This document shows, one piece after another, positions 28,092 through 37,381 of a stretch of DNA of 64,000 nucleotides. The translations under genes were made by a program, and so were the position numbers. Within the stretch, counting starts at the first letter, position 1. Each line of letters opens with the position of its first letter. The DNA is taken from positions 215,401 to 279,400 of the forward strand of contig NZ_NBWU01000008.1 of assembly GCF_002514735.1 (NCBI RefSeq), read 5' to 3'. Source of the stretch: Sediminicola luteus (GTDB lineage Bacteria; Bacteroidota; Bacteroidia; Flavobacteriales; Flavobacteriaceae). Below the pieces are notes generated by a model that did no database searches, was not told the origin of the DNA, and saw only the letters and a program-made list of their open reading frames with translations.

Positions 28092-28099
28092 CAAAGTTA
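28092..28099 (-). promoter_or_regulatory. ppdK -7 promoter box
   Basis: TAACTTTG on the minus strand matches TAnnTTTG exactly, 27 bases before the chosen ATG. The -33 box is not obvious. Its place rules out the longer reading frame start at 28094. Confidence 0.5.
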
Positions 28100-28177
28100 G
28101 GGGAGGGGGGCGCCGATTCCACTGACTTATATCATACCCTAAGTGGTGTGTATTTTGTTTGTTTAAGTAAGCATTTC

Positions 28178-28534
28178 TTAATTTAAGATGGTATCATCAT
28201 TTACACGAAATGCCCTTTCGGTACCTAGGTAGTTGGGGTCGCCATGTTTTTCGGACCAGAATCCATCTAAAATATCGGGGGTAAGGCAGCGAAAGACCAC
28301 CACACCTTTATAAATTTTGTTTGAGGTGCCCTTATAGGCAAAATTGATGACCAAGATATTGTCTTTAAAAAAACCGGTACCGCTCTGTTCTTGATCGGCA
28401 CCGATTTGCCATTTGGCCCAAATGCAACGGTGCCCGTCCAGACCCAGTTCCAAATGGCCTTTGTAGGTAGTTGCACCTTCGTCTTGGTTAGTACCGATAA
28501 TGTGGTAGTGACCCACAAGCTGCTCGATTTCCAT
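28178..28534 (-). CDS. hypothetical protein downstream of M28 peptidase
   Basis: 118 residues, no signal peptide or membrane segment, probably an all-beta fold (YHIIGTNQDEGATTYKGHLELGLDGHRCIWAKW). Its architecture recalls small calycin/lipocalin-like proteins, but I cannot assign a family. It begins 4 bases after the stop of the secreted M28 peptidase, so it is co-transcribed with it. Confidence 0.65.
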   Translation of the reverse strand: MEIEQLVGHYHIIGTNQDEGATTYKGHLELGLDGHRCIWAKWQIGADQEQSGTGFFKDNILVINFAYKGTSNKIYKGVVVFRCLTPDILDGFWSEKHGDPNYLGTERAFRVNDDTILN

Positions 28535-28538
28535 GGAC

Positions 28539-29480
28539 TTAATCTTGCGGGATAAAATAGATCTCTGGCATATTGGCTACGGCCAAGAGGGTAGCGTAGA
28601 TATAGTTACATACCATTTTCTGGCCCGGAAAATTGATACGGTCTATGGTGTCTTCGGGTGTGTGGTATTGAGGGTGTCCACCCGTATGCATACCCAATAC
28701 GGATATGTTTTTCCTGTAGAAGGCCACATGATCAGACCCGCCCACTGAACCGGCATGTACTATGGGGTTAAGCTGGGCTTGTTTACCCAAATCTTTCATC
28801 AGTTCTACGCCACCTGGGAAGGTTCCGGCCCCGCCCATATACACATGCTTTTGGTCGTTTAGACGGCCTACCATATCCATATTCAGCATAAACTTTATCC
28901 TTTCTTTAGGTAACGTAGGGTTATCGGCAAAGTAGCGGCTGCCCACCAGGCCTTGTTCTTCGGCCCCAAAAGCAATAAAGAGTATGCTGCGTTTAAACTC
29001 GGAGCGATGTGCCCCGATTTTTTCGGCGATTTCCAAGAGGGCGGCCACCCCACTGGCATTGTCATCGGCTCCGTGATGTATGGCGATCTTATCGGATTTG
29101 GAGGAAGGCCCGCCTCCCATGCCTAAATGGTCGTAATGGGCCCCTAGGATAAGATATTCGTCTTTTAGTTCGGGATCGCTTCCTTCTAGATAGCCAATGA
29201 TGTTCCAGGTTTTTACAGGGGCTTTCTTGGGTTGGTCTTTTTTGGTCCGTAACGGGGCTTCAAAGCCTTGTTTTTCCGTTTTAAGTCCAGCTGAACGAAA
29301 GGCTTTCTTTAGGTAAGCAACCAGCTTTTTATTACTCTTTTCTCCCGGATATCTTCCGGCATTGGTATCGCTCGTCAAGAATTCGATATGTGCGCGTAAT
29401 TCAGGAGTGGTAATCTCCGTTTGGGCATTACCGACTATTCCGGCCGTAAACAGTACTAAATAAAAAAGAATCCTTCGCAT
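28539..29480 (-). CDS. secreted M28-family metallopeptidase
   Basis: 313 residues. Signal peptide to about residue 20. The two-zinc aminopeptidase site is complete: H115 (GAHYDHLG), D139 (HHGADDNASG), catalytic E174 and ligand E175 (FGAEEQG), D202 (NMDMVGR) and the C-terminal histidine near residue 288 (QYHTPEDT). It likely removes N-terminal amino acids from peptides in the periplasm or outside. A -7 box TATCTTTG (29504-29511) lies 23 bases upstream. A small unknown gene follows in the same operon. Confidence 0.93.
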   Translation of the reverse strand: MRRILFYLVLFTAGIVGNAQTEITTPELRAHIEFLTSDTNAGRYPGEKSNKKLVAYLKKAFRSAGLKTEKQGFEAPLRTKKDQPKKAPVKTWNIIGYLEGSDPELKDEYLILGAHYDHLGMGGGPSSKSDKIAIHHGADDNASGVAALLEIAEKIGAHRSEFKRSILFIAFGAEEQGLVGSRYFADNPTLPKERIKFMLNMDMVGRLNDQKHVYMGGAGTFPGGVELMKDLGKQAQLNPIVHAGSVGGSDHVAFYRKNISVLGMHTGGHPQYHTPEDTIDRINFPGQKMVCNYIYATLLAVANMPEIYFIPQD

Positions 29481-29503
29481 TTGATGGGGCTTTAGGTAAG
29501 GGT

Positions 29504-29511
29504 CAAAGATA
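29504..29511 (-). promoter_or_regulatory. -7 box of the M28 peptidase gene
   Basis: TATCTTTG matches TAnnTTTG; the start codon is 23 bases downstream. No clear -33 box. Confidence 0.35.
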
Positions 29512-29688
29512 AACGGAATACGATTATTGAATACCTTAATTCGCTATTGGGGGAGTATCGCTAGTCCAGTATGTATTTTGGCCAGTCAAATGTTCAATTT
29601 TACTTTGCTTAAATGTATTGGGCCTTGTTTTTTAAGGTTTTCAATTACATGGTTTATAGGGGTAACAAAAAAGTGGATGCGGTTAACC

Positions 29689-29717
29689 TTGTTAACGAAA
29701 GGAATGGTGTATCTTTA
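29689..29717 (+). promoter_or_regulatory. promoter of the DUF4249 gene
   Basis: TTG (29689-29691), an 18-nt spacer and TATCTTTA (29710-29717) resemble the Bacteroidota promoter, 55 bases before the ATG. Two copies of GTTAAC (29682-29687 and 29691-29696) overlap the -33 box and could be a binding site. Confidence 0.35.
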
Positions 29718-29772
29718 GAAGGTCTTATGTGTTGACAACCAGTTACAAAAAACCAACCAACAATAATTAACT

Positions 29773-31035
29773 ATGCGAGTCCTTCGATTTCGTGTCCTAT
29801 TCCTGCTATTTTTTCTTTTCCTTAGTTGTATAGAGGAATATGATTTTAAAGATGGTTCCGAAGGTATTGGGGCCGGAATATTGGTCATAGAGGCCTTTAT
29901 TACTGATCAAGAAGGTTTCCAGCAAATCCGTTTATCAAGAACCGTAGCCTTGGGTGAAGCGGTTGATTCGCAACCCGAAACCAATGCCAAGGTTCGCATT
30001 CTGGCCGGAGATGATACAGTTTATACTTTTATCTCGGCCAGTAATGGCACCTATGTTTCCGAGTTTGCCTTTGGAGCACAAATGGGGGTAGACTATGTGC
30101 TTGAAATTGAATCCCAGGGGCAGTCTTATGTATCTACGACAATGCAGTTACAAGGACCTTCAGTGATTGAGGACATTTATGTGGAGCGTGGAGAGAACGA
30201 ACAGGGAGAAGATGGCATGACTGTTTATGTCGATAGCTCGAGCCCGGAAGACACGGGGCGAAATTATCGCTATACCTATGAAGAGACCTTTAAGATTATT
30301 GCACCGCGCTGGAATTCAAAAGAGTTTGAGATTACCGATGACCTCGATAGAGACGACCCGTTTGATAATACGGCCGACGTACGCTTGATCGACCGAACCC
30401 AGGAAGAGCGAATTTGCTACAATACTACCGAATCTAGTGAGATTTTATTGAATACGGCCTCTGGTCTTAATACGCCTAGACGCGATAGGAACCTGATCCG
30501 CTTTATGGGGGGGCAAGATCCCAGGATTATGCACCGGTATAGTATTTTGGTAAAGCAGTATGTGCACTCGTTGTCCGCCTATACCTATTTGCAGACCTTG
30601 GGTAGTTTTGCCGTTTCCGATAACCTTTTATCGCAAGTACAACCCGGATTTATCGGGGGTAATATTAGAAATCCCAATAATCTGGAAGAAAAAGTATTGG
30701 GCTTTTTCGATGTGGTCGGGTATACCGAAAAAAGGTTGTTTTTTAATTATTTGGATTATTATGACGAGCCGCAGGACACCTCTGTGTATTTTGGGGTGAA
30801 TTGTACCAATTTATTTGCCCCGAGGATTCCTAACCGCGAACGTGACGGTCCTTATGTTCTCGGTTGTCCGACAAAGGTATTGATCGATTGGATAAAGGAA
30901 GATGCCATCGTTTTTCAAGATTTTAATACCGATCCCCCTCCGATTTGTGAAGGCCCGTACTTTATCTTATTGCGCCCATGTGGCGACTGTACCGCTTTGG
31001 GCAGTAACCAACGACCTGATTTTTGGGTAGATTAA
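29773..31035 (+). CDS. DUF4249 family lipoprotein
   Basis: 420 residues. Lipoprotein signal (LFFLFLSCIEEYD, cysteine at about residue 19), then a beta-sandwich-like DUF4249 domain with typical VIEAFITDQEGFQQIRLSRT near the N-terminus. In Bacteroidota this family usually follows a SusC-like TonB receptor with a carboxypeptidase-regulatory domain; here no receptor is next to it, so it is a solo copy. It probably sits on the outer membrane surface. The last residues are rich in cysteine (LRPCGDCTALG). Confidence 0.88.
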   Translation: MRVLRFRVLFLLFFLFLSCIEEYDFKDGSEGIGAGILVIEAFITDQEGFQQIRLSRTVALGEAVDSQPETNAKVRILAGDDTVYTFISASNGTYVSEFAFGAQMGVDYVLEIESQGQSYVSTTMQLQGPSVIEDIYVERGENEQGEDGMTVYVDSSSPEDTGRNYRYTYEETFKIIAPRWNSKEFEITDDLDRDDPFDNTADVRLIDRTQEERICYNTTESSEILLNTASGLNTPRRDRNLIRFMGGQDPRIMHRYSILVKQYVHSLSAYTYLQTLGSFAVSDNLLSQVQPGFIGGNIRNPNNLEEKVLGFFDVVGYTEKRLFFNYLDYYDEPQDTSVYFGVNCTNLFAPRIPNRERDGPYVLGCPTKVLIDWIKEDAIVFQDFNTDPPPICEGPYFILLRPCGDCTALGSNQRPDFWVD

Positions 31036-31075
31036 ACCCTTGTATTTTGGTTATTTTTGTCCGGAAGAAATTGTA

Positions 31076-32086
31076 ATGGATTCACTTACGCAAATCGTTC
31101 TTGGGGCATCTGTAGCCGAAATAAGTTTAGGTCGCAAAATTGGGAATAAAGCCATTTTATGGGGAGCTATCGCCGGAACCATTCCCGATTTAGATGTGCT
31201 GGCACGACAGTTTACCGACACCCTCGGTGCGGTAGAATTCCACCGGGGTATTACGCATTCCTTGGTTTTTTGTTTGGTATTGGCACCTATATTGGGTTGG
31301 TTGGTTTCTAGAATATACCGCAAAAAAGAGGCTACCGTAAAGGAATGGAGCCTATTATTCTTCTGGGCCTTGGTTACCCACCCTTTGCTCGATGCCCATA
31401 CCACTTGGGGGACCCAGTTCTTTTGGCCTATGGACCTTCGATTGGCCTACAAGAACATATTTGTGATCGATCCGCTTTATACACTCCCCTTTTTAACCTG
31501 CCTATTGTTGGCCATGCGCTTAAAAAGAACCCATCCGAAGCGGCAATTTTATGCCCGATTGGGACTATGGCTTAGTACCGCTTATTTGTTGGTTACGTTA
31601 GTAATCAAGCTTTCTATGCTACAGGTTTTTAAGGCCCAACTAGAGGCGCAGCAACTAACCTATACCGACATATCGGTAAAACCTACCCCTTTTAATAGCA
31701 TATTATGGTCGGCGAACGTGGCCACTGAAGACCATTATTTAATTGGGTATTACTCTTTTTTCGATGCCGATGAACAGATACGGTTTTCGAGTTACCCCAA
31801 GAACCATGATTTGGGTCAAAAGCTTCCCGAAACGATAGAGCTAAATCGACTGATAAATATTTCTGAGGGCTGGTATATTTTGGAGCAAGGTCCCCAGGAG
31901 AGCTTACGTTTCCACGATTTACGATTTGGTATGTTATCGTCCGATCCAGCCGAAAAGAAATTTGCCTTTACCTATGCACTGCAACCCAAAGGCGATGCCG
32001 TTTTAGTTACCGAAATCCCACGGAACCGTGAAGATGCCCCAAGAATCCTATCCTCACTTTGGCATAGGATTTGGGGAAATCATTGA
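31076..32086 (+). CDS. YdjM/DUF457-type membrane-bound metal-dependent hydrolase
   Basis: 336 residues from ATG 31076 (MDSLTQIVLGASVAE, the normal family start); an upstream in-frame start at 31040 would add 12 non-homologous residues. Landmarks: GTIPDLDVL, HRGITHS and HPLLDAHTTWGTQ carry the conserved His and Asp residues. Several membrane helices lie in the first 190 residues, then a soluble tail of about 140. The reaction is not established for the family. Confidence 0.9.
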   Translation: MDSLTQIVLGASVAEISLGRKIGNKAILWGAIAGTIPDLDVLARQFTDTLGAVEFHRGITHSLVFCLVLAPILGWLVSRIYRKKEATVKEWSLLFFWALVTHPLLDAHTTWGTQFFWPMDLRLAYKNIFVIDPLYTLPFLTCLLLAMRLKRTHPKRQFYARLGLWLSTAYLLVTLVIKLSMLQVFKAQLEAQQLTYTDISVKPTPFNSILWSANVATEDHYLIGYYSFFDADEQIRFSSYPKNHDLGQKLPETIELNRLINISEGWYILEQGPQESLRFHDLRFGMLSSDPAEKKFAFTYALQPKGDAVLVTEIPRNREDAPRILSSLWHRIWGNH

Positions 32087-32179
32087 TGTTAACCAGATTC
32101 GTTTTTTAGTAAACTCGCATTTTATCAGATTTAACAATATTTAAAAAGAAGTTTTTGCGTTATATCGCCTAGTTGCTCT

Positions 32180-32187
32180 TATTTTTG
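32180..32187 (+). promoter_or_regulatory. -7 box before the COG2426 gene
   Basis: TATTTTTG matches TAnnTTTG, 24 bases before the ATG. A TTTG at 32154-32157 is a possible -33 box with a long 22-nt spacer. Confidence 0.35.
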
Positions 32188-32211
32188 TCTTTTGAAATAC
32201 ACTAACCACAT

Positions 32212-32670
32212 ATGATTCTTGATTTTATCATAGCTTTTTTATGGAGTATCTCCCCCTTTGGTGAGGCCAAAGTGGGTATTCCCTATGGTTTGCTCAAGGG
32301 CTTGGATATCTATGGGGTATTCATAGTTTGCCTAATTGCCAATATTCTTGTTTTTCCTTTGATGATGTTTTTTCTCGACCGCTTGAATGGCTATTTCTTT
32401 AAATGGAGGCCCTATAAAAAGAGTGCGGTATTTGTGGCGAAAAGGGCTAAAAAAGGATCGGGCGATAAAATTGGGAAATACGGTTTTTGGGGTTTGTTGT
32501 TCTTCGTAATGTTACCCGTTCCCGGTACAGGGGTATATGCCGGAAGCATTGCTACCTATCTTTTTAAACTGGATCGCGATAAGGCCTTTATCGCCAATGC
32601 CATTGGTATTTTTATTTCCTCGGCCATTATCTGGACTACCACTTTGGTAAGTAGTGATATTTCGTTTTAA
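32212..32670 (+). CDS. small multidrug-export-type membrane protein (COG2426)
   Basis: 152 residues with about four membrane helices (ILDFIIAFLWSI, FIVCLIANILVFPLMMFF, GLLFFVMLPVPGTGVY, AFIANAIGIFISSAIIW). The segments FGEAKVGIPYGL and MLPVPGTGVYAGS are the signature of the PF06695 small multidrug export family. The transport role is poorly proven. It is convergent with the pseudouridine synthase gene, 9 bases apart. Confidence 0.87.
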   Translation: MILDFIIAFLWSISPFGEAKVGIPYGLLKGLDIYGVFIVCLIANILVFPLMMFFLDRLNGYFFKWRPYKKSAVFVAKRAKKGSGDKIGKYGFWGLLFFVMLPVPGTGVYAGSIATYLFKLDRDKAFIANAIGIFISSAIIWTTTLVSSDISF

Positions 32671-32679
32671 ACAACTTCT

Positions 32680-33378
32680 TTAACCACCGCTAAGTCTCTC
32701 AAACACCCAATACTTGTTTTTAGGCAATGGGGCCTCAAATAGCAGGGTATCTTGCCCGCCGGCTGGTGTCAATTTCAGTTTCCAGGCATGTAGGCAAATC
32801 GATTGATTAAGGTATTTTTTTGTAGACCCATATTTAACATCGCCGACTATGGGTAGTCCAATATGCGCCAATTGGGCCCGGATTTGGTGAAACCGACCGG
32901 TTCTTGGGCGTACCTCCAACAAATAACCTTGGGCATTTTTCCCAATCAACCTATAACTCAGCTGGGCCAGTTGGGCTTCCTTGGTTTTAGTAGCAACGAT
33001 CTGCGCCTTTTTTTCTTTACCCAGTTTTACTAAATAGTTTTCTAAACGCGCTTGTTTTTTTTCCGGTTTTGCCGAGACCAGGGCCAAATAGGTCTTTTGA
33101 ACCTTACGACTACTAAATAGTTGGTTGTAGGCCACTAATACCGATTTTTTTTTGGCGAATAACAATACCCCACTGGTTACACGATCTAAACGGTGTACTA
33201 CCCCTAGATAGGGTTTTTTACCGCCTGCCGAGCGGGCAGGCTTATGTTTTGACAGATGTACCCCTACCTGGTCTTGCACGGTTAGCGATTCGTACGGACT
33301 ACTTTCGGTTATGAGTCCGCTGGTTTTATTGACCACGATAAAATCGTTGTTCTCGGTTATAATATCGAGTTTGGACAT
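32680..33378 (-). CDS. RluA-family pseudouridine synthase
   Basis: 232 residues, catalytic core only, without an S4 domain. The catalytic aspartate is D65 in VVHRLDRVTSG; the downstream LARTGRFHQIRAQL-like segment (RPRTGRFHQIRAQLAH) is also typical. It changes uridines in rRNA or tRNA to pseudouridine; target unknown. It begins 15 bases after the stop of the YgiQ-type gene and may share its transcript. Confidence 0.92.
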   Translation of the reverse strand: MSKLDIITENNDFIVVNKTSGLITESSPYESLTVQDQVGVHLSKHKPARSAGGKKPYLGVVHRLDRVTSGVLLFAKKKSVLVAYNQLFSSRKVQKTYLALVSAKPEKKQARLENYLVKLGKEKKAQIVATKTKEAQLAQLSYRLIGKNAQGYLLEVRPRTGRFHQIRAQLAHIGLPIVGDVKYGSTKKYLNQSICLHAWKLKLTPAGGQDTLLFEAPLPKNKYWVFERLSGG

Positions 33379-33393
33379 AAAGCTATTCAGTTA

Positions 33394-35346
33394 TTAACGT
33401 CTTTTTTTACGTCCTTTAGGTTTCGATTTACCCATACGTTTACCAGAGGGGATGGCATCGTCAAAAGTGTTTTTTACTTTACGGGTAGGCACCCTTTGCC
33501 AGTTTTTATTTTGGGTAGAGGGTACCAATTTTTCGGCCAAATCTTTACGCCCCAGGTTAAAGAGGGTGTTTTTGATCCAGTTTTGGTTCTCCTTTTTATA
33601 CCAAAAGAAAAAACGGTGTTGTTGATCTTTCTCTTTTTTACTTTTTGGGGTTCGGGTGGGTTTTAAGGTATACGGATGATACCCGCTATAATAGATAACC
33701 GTAGCCACCGTCATAGGGGTAGGGGTAAAGCCTTGTACCTGCTCCAATTGAAAGCCCATATCTTTGGTCTCGGCCGCGAGATTGGCCATATCTTCCAATT
33801 CACAGGCCGGATGGTTACTGATAAAATAAGGGATCAATTGTTGTTTAAGCCCATGCTTTAAGTTGATCTTATCGAACCGCTCCTTAAACTTATGGAAATA
33901 TTTAAAAGATGGTTTTCGCATTAGTTTAAGCACGGGGTCAGAAGTGTGTTCGGGCGCCACTTTCAATCGGCCAGAAACGTGTTTGGTCATCACCTCTTCG
34001 GTATAGGCATCCAATTCTTTTGGGTCGGCATTTTTATTGAATTCAGGTACTAACATATCATGCCGAATTCCACTGCCTATAAAAGATTTCTTCACCTTTG
34101 GGTGCTTGTCCACCTCTTGGTATAAAGTAGTTAAAGGTTTGTGCGAAGTATCCAGATTACTGCAAATAACCGGCGAGATACAAGAAGGGGCCACACATTT
34201 GTCGCAGATAGACTGGATCTTGCCCTTCATCTGGTACATATTGGCCGAAGGCCCTCCGATATCGGATAAATAGCCCTTGAAATCGGGCATATTGGCCACC
34301 TTGTCCACCTCTTTTAAAATGGATTCCTGACTACGGCTGGCGATAAATTTTCCTTGGTGGGCCGAAATGGTGCAAAAACTACAGCCTCCAAAACAACCTC
34401 TATGTATGTTGATCGAGAACTTGATCATCTCAAAGGCCGGTATGGGCCCTCGTTTGTTGTATTTGGGGTGGGGTAGGCGGGTGTACGGCAAATCGAAAGA
34501 GGCATCGATCTCGTCTTCGGTCATGGTGGGGTAGGGCGGATTGATCACCAAAGTCTTTTGGTTCACCCCTTGAAAAATACGCTTGGCCTGGATCTTGTTC
34601 GATTCTTGCTCTACCACCTTAAAATTGGCGGCAAACTTTTTCTTGTTGCGCAAGCATACCTCATGCGGGTAGATCTCTACATCTTCCCAGTTTTTGTTTT
34701 TGGGTATGCGTTCGTCTCCATGTACCAAAAAGGCGGTCTGGGGTATGGTGCGAAGGCTAGAAAAGGGCACCCCTTTTTGCAACAGTTTTACCACTTCCCG
34801 TAAGGGTTGCTCGCCCATACCGTATACCAGCATATCGGCTTTGGAGGTTTCCAGAATGGTTGGCATTAGTTTATCGCTCCAATAATCGTAATGGGTCACC
34901 CGGCGTAATGAGGCTTCGATCCCGCCGATCAAAACGGGTACATCAGGGAATTTTTCCTTTAGTATTTTGGAGTAGACCGAGGTGGCGTAATCCGGCCGGA
35001 AGCCTTTGTCGCCATTGGGCGTATAGGCATCTTTATCGCGACGTTTCTTACTAGCGGTATAATTGCTCACCATGGGATCCATACAGCCTCCGGTAACCCC
35101 AAAGAACAGTTTCGGGCGACCTAGTTTGGTAAAGTCCTGCAAATCGTCGTGTACACTGGGTTGGGGCACTATGGCCACACGTAGTCCGTAACTTTCTAAA
35201 ATACGACCGATTACGGCCGGGCCAAAAGACGGATGGTCTACATAGGCATCGCCACTGAAGAGGATGACATCCAATGCATCCCAACCACGAATCTTTACTT
35301 CTTTATTCGTAGTAGGTAACCAATCTGATAACCGTTGTTTTTCCAT
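33394..35346 (-). CDS. YgiQ family radical SAM protein
   Basis: 650 residues from ATG 35346; a TTG at 35355 lies inside a perfect -7 box and is rejected. The protein has the YgiQ N-terminal domain (DVILFSGDAYVDHPSFG), a radical SAM core with the iron-sulfur cysteines in RGCFGGCSFC near residue 315, and a conserved C-terminal domain; the end is very basic (KRMGKSKPKGRKKRR). The reaction is unknown. The mRNA would be almost leaderless. Confidence 0.93.
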   Translation of the reverse strand: MEKQRLSDWLPTTNKEVKIRGWDALDVILFSGDAYVDHPSFGPAVIGRILESYGLRVAIVPQPSVHDDLQDFTKLGRPKLFFGVTGGCMDPMVSNYTASKKRRDKDAYTPNGDKGFRPDYATSVYSKILKEKFPDVPVLIGGIEASLRRVTHYDYWSDKLMPTILETSKADMLVYGMGEQPLREVVKLLQKGVPFSSLRTIPQTAFLVHGDERIPKNKNWEDVEIYPHEVCLRNKKKFAANFKVVEQESNKIQAKRIFQGVNQKTLVINPPYPTMTEDEIDASFDLPYTRLPHPKYNKRGPIPAFEMIKFSINIHRGCFGGCSFCTISAHQGKFIASRSQESILKEVDKVANMPDFKGYLSDIGGPSANMYQMKGKIQSICDKCVAPSCISPVICSNLDTSHKPLTTLYQEVDKHPKVKKSFIGSGIRHDMLVPEFNKNADPKELDAYTEEVMTKHVSGRLKVAPEHTSDPVLKLMRKPSFKYFHKFKERFDKINLKHGLKQQLIPYFISNHPACELEDMANLAAETKDMGFQLEQVQGFTPTPMTVATVIYYSGYHPYTLKPTRTPKSKKEKDQQHRFFFWYKKENQNWIKNTLFNLGRKDLAEKLVPSTQNKNWQRVPTRKVKNTFDDAIPSGKRMGKSKPKGRKKRR

Positions 35347-35352
35347 GCCCTG

Positions 35353-35360
35353 CAAAAATA
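35353..35360 (-). promoter_or_regulatory. -7 box of the YgiQ-type gene, next to the ATG
   Basis: TATTTTTG on the minus strand ends six bases before the ATG at 35346. It fixes the start codon and predicts a transcript with little or no leader. Confidence 0.45.
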
Positions 35361-35500
35361 CGGTTTATCCGTACATTTCCGTTTTTTGTTCCCTTGGGTT
35401 TAAGACTATAACCTTATTTCCGTCCTCAAACTAGGTTTATCCTGAAAAAAATGATGTAATTTCAGCCCTTGGGTATATCCCGATATTTATCTAGTTGACT

Positions 35501-36694
35501 ATGCAGTATTTTCGGTTTCTTTCGATGGGCCTTTTTATCCTGATGCTTGGGTGTAATCCTTCAAATCCTACTACGGATTTAGATGATTTAGAGCATTTGG
35601 TAAGTCGTATAAAACAGCGCTATGCCCCGGACAAACGTGTAAAACTATTTGCAATCGAAGGGGTTCAAAATCCAGATAAAACCTTGGTTTTACAAGGTAA
35701 GACCACCGAAAAAGAAGCCCTGTCGGCCCTGCTTGATAGTTTACAAGCACGAGACATACTTTTTGATAACCAGGTACGGGTATTGCCCGATACGGCAGTT
35801 GGAAATTTACAATACGCTGTTGGCCGCAATTCGGTTCTGAATATTCGTTCCAAACCCAAACATTCGGCCGAACTGGGCACCCAAGGCTTGCTGGGCATGC
35901 CCTTGCGCGTATTGGATAAACAAGGCGATTTTTATCAGGTACAGACCCCAGACCAATATATTTCTTGGGTAGACAAAGGGGGCATTACCCGTATGGATGA
36001 GGCCAGTTTTAACCAATGGGAAAAGCAGACCAAAGTACTATTTACCCAAATTACAGGTTGGGTGTACGAAAGTACCGCGCCTAAACAGGCGGTCTCCGAT
36101 ATTGTTTTCGGCGGAAAATTGGTTTATCTCGATGAAAACGAGGACTTTTTTAAGGTGAAATATCCGGACAACCGCATCGGCTATCTGAAGAAAAGTGAAA
36201 GTGTATTGTACGCCGATTGGCAAGCCCAGTTAAGCGTTTCCCCGGAGAATATGCTAGCAGCCGGTAACGGACTTATGGGGGTTCCTTATCTCTGGGGAGG
36301 TACCTCTACCAAGGGAATGGACTGTAGTGGTTTTACCAAAACCGTCTATTTAATGAATGGGTTCATTATTCCGCGCGATGCCTCACAGCAGGTACTGGTG
36401 GGCGATATCATAGACGAAAACCTACAGTTTGAAGGCCTGGAAGTGGGTGATTTGCTCTTTTTCGGAAAAAAAGCCACGTCCGATAGCAAACAAAAGGTGA
36501 CCCATGTGGGCATGTGGATCGGTGATAAGCGGTTTATACATGCTTCGGGTAATGTACATATAAGCAGTATAGATCCGAACGATACTTTATATGATGAATT
36601 TAATGTTAATCGCTATTTGGGCAGTAAACGTTACCTAAACAGTAACGATCCCGGAATTATTGATTTGAAGAAACCACGGAAGATAAAGGGGTAG
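35501..36694 (+). CDS. SH3-domain NlpC/P60 (C40) peptidoglycan hydrolase lipoprotein
   Basis: 397 residues from ATG 35501. Lipobox LMLGC puts the acylated cysteine near residue 18. Two bacterial SH3-like domains (about 105-165 and 180-240) precede a C-terminal NlpC/P60 domain with catalytic C275 (MDCSGF), H335 (THVGMW) and H347 (FIHASG). It should cut the gamma-D-glutamyl-meso-DAP bond in cell-wall peptides. It stands between divergent and convergent genes, so it is probably monocistronic. Confidence 0.93.
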   Translation: MQYFRFLSMGLFILMLGCNPSNPTTDLDDLEHLVSRIKQRYAPDKRVKLFAIEGVQNPDKTLVLQGKTTEKEALSALLDSLQARDILFDNQVRVLPDTAVGNLQYAVGRNSVLNIRSKPKHSAELGTQGLLGMPLRVLDKQGDFYQVQTPDQYISWVDKGGITRMDEASFNQWEKQTKVLFTQITGWVYESTAPKQAVSDIVFGGKLVYLDENEDFFKVKYPDNRIGYLKKSESVLYADWQAQLSVSPENMLAAGNGLMGVPYLWGGTSTKGMDCSGFTKTVYLMNGFIIPRDASQQVLVGDIIDENLQFEGLEVGDLLFFGKKATSDSKQKVTHVGMWIGDKRFIHASGNVHISSIDPNDTLYDEFNVNRYLGSKRYLNSNDPGIIDLKKPRKIKG

Positions 36695-36720
36695 CCTCTT
36701 TTTTCCTAAATGGTTCAGTT

Positions 36721-37164
36721 TTAACTGTCATCATCGCTAGTAGGAATATCATCGTCCGGGTCGTGATCATGGGCCGAAACTCCGGGTGGGTTGAATAGAC
36801 CCCAACGGTCTATTTGGTAGTTCCATGGGTCGAACTGGGCCACCCAATCTACAAAGAGCAGGCGAAATTCTTCGAGGGCCTCACGCAATAATTGGGTATA
36901 TTGAGTGTCTTGGTATCCCAACATTTTTAATCCTGAGGTGTGGGTGAGCAAGTCGCGGGCACTTTTTCTAATGATTGCCGCATTTTCCATTTTTAGATCA
37001 TATAGATCTGTCGCCACAGCCCCTGATATTTTTGCCGGTATGTTATATGCGCTTTCCTGCATTTGGGTACTATAGGCTTCAAAAAGTATATCATCGTTTG
37101 GAATGGTAGTTATGATAGATTGGGTCAAGGCTACAATTTCCTTTGCTTTTTTATACAACGGCAT
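36721..37164 (-). CDS. hypothetical four-helix-like protein with acidic tail
   Basis: 147 residues, mostly helical, with an aspartate-rich C-terminus (HDHDPDDDIPTSDDD). I recognise it as a Bacteroidota hypothetical family whose members begin MPLYKKAKEI, function unknown. The frame stays open for 22 codons upstream of this ATG (to 37230) and the extra peptide (ILNEDPIDPEENRERLAH) looks coding and precedes MPLYKK, but contains no ATG, GTG or TTG in a good place. A rare ATT start is possible; I keep the ATG. Confidence 0.65.
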   Translation of the reverse strand: MPLYKKAKEIVALTQSIITTIPNDDILFEAYSTQMQESAYNIPAKISGAVATDLYDLKMENAAIIRKSARDLLTHTSGLKMLGYQDTQYTQLLREALEEFRLLFVDWVAQFDPWNYQIDRWGLFNPPGVSAHDHDPDDDIPTSDDDS

Positions 37165-37381
37165 ATGGGCTAATCGCTCACGGTTTTCTTCGGGGTCTAT
37201 CGGGTCTTCGTTAAGAATATTTGGTTGGGTTTAGGGGTAGCGGGTTGATAATCATATCGTTGTGTTGTTTTTATTTATTCACAAGGCTTTTAGAAAAATG
37301 AGGTATTCATATGAGACGATATCGAAAAGAAAAATACGAATAAGTCAATTAATGAATGGCCTTTATAGGGAAAGTCGAACG

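Noticed and set aside
29527..29718. 63-codon frame in the gap before the DUF4249 gene
   Set aside because: Poor composition, no family, and it runs through the likely promoter of the downstream gene.
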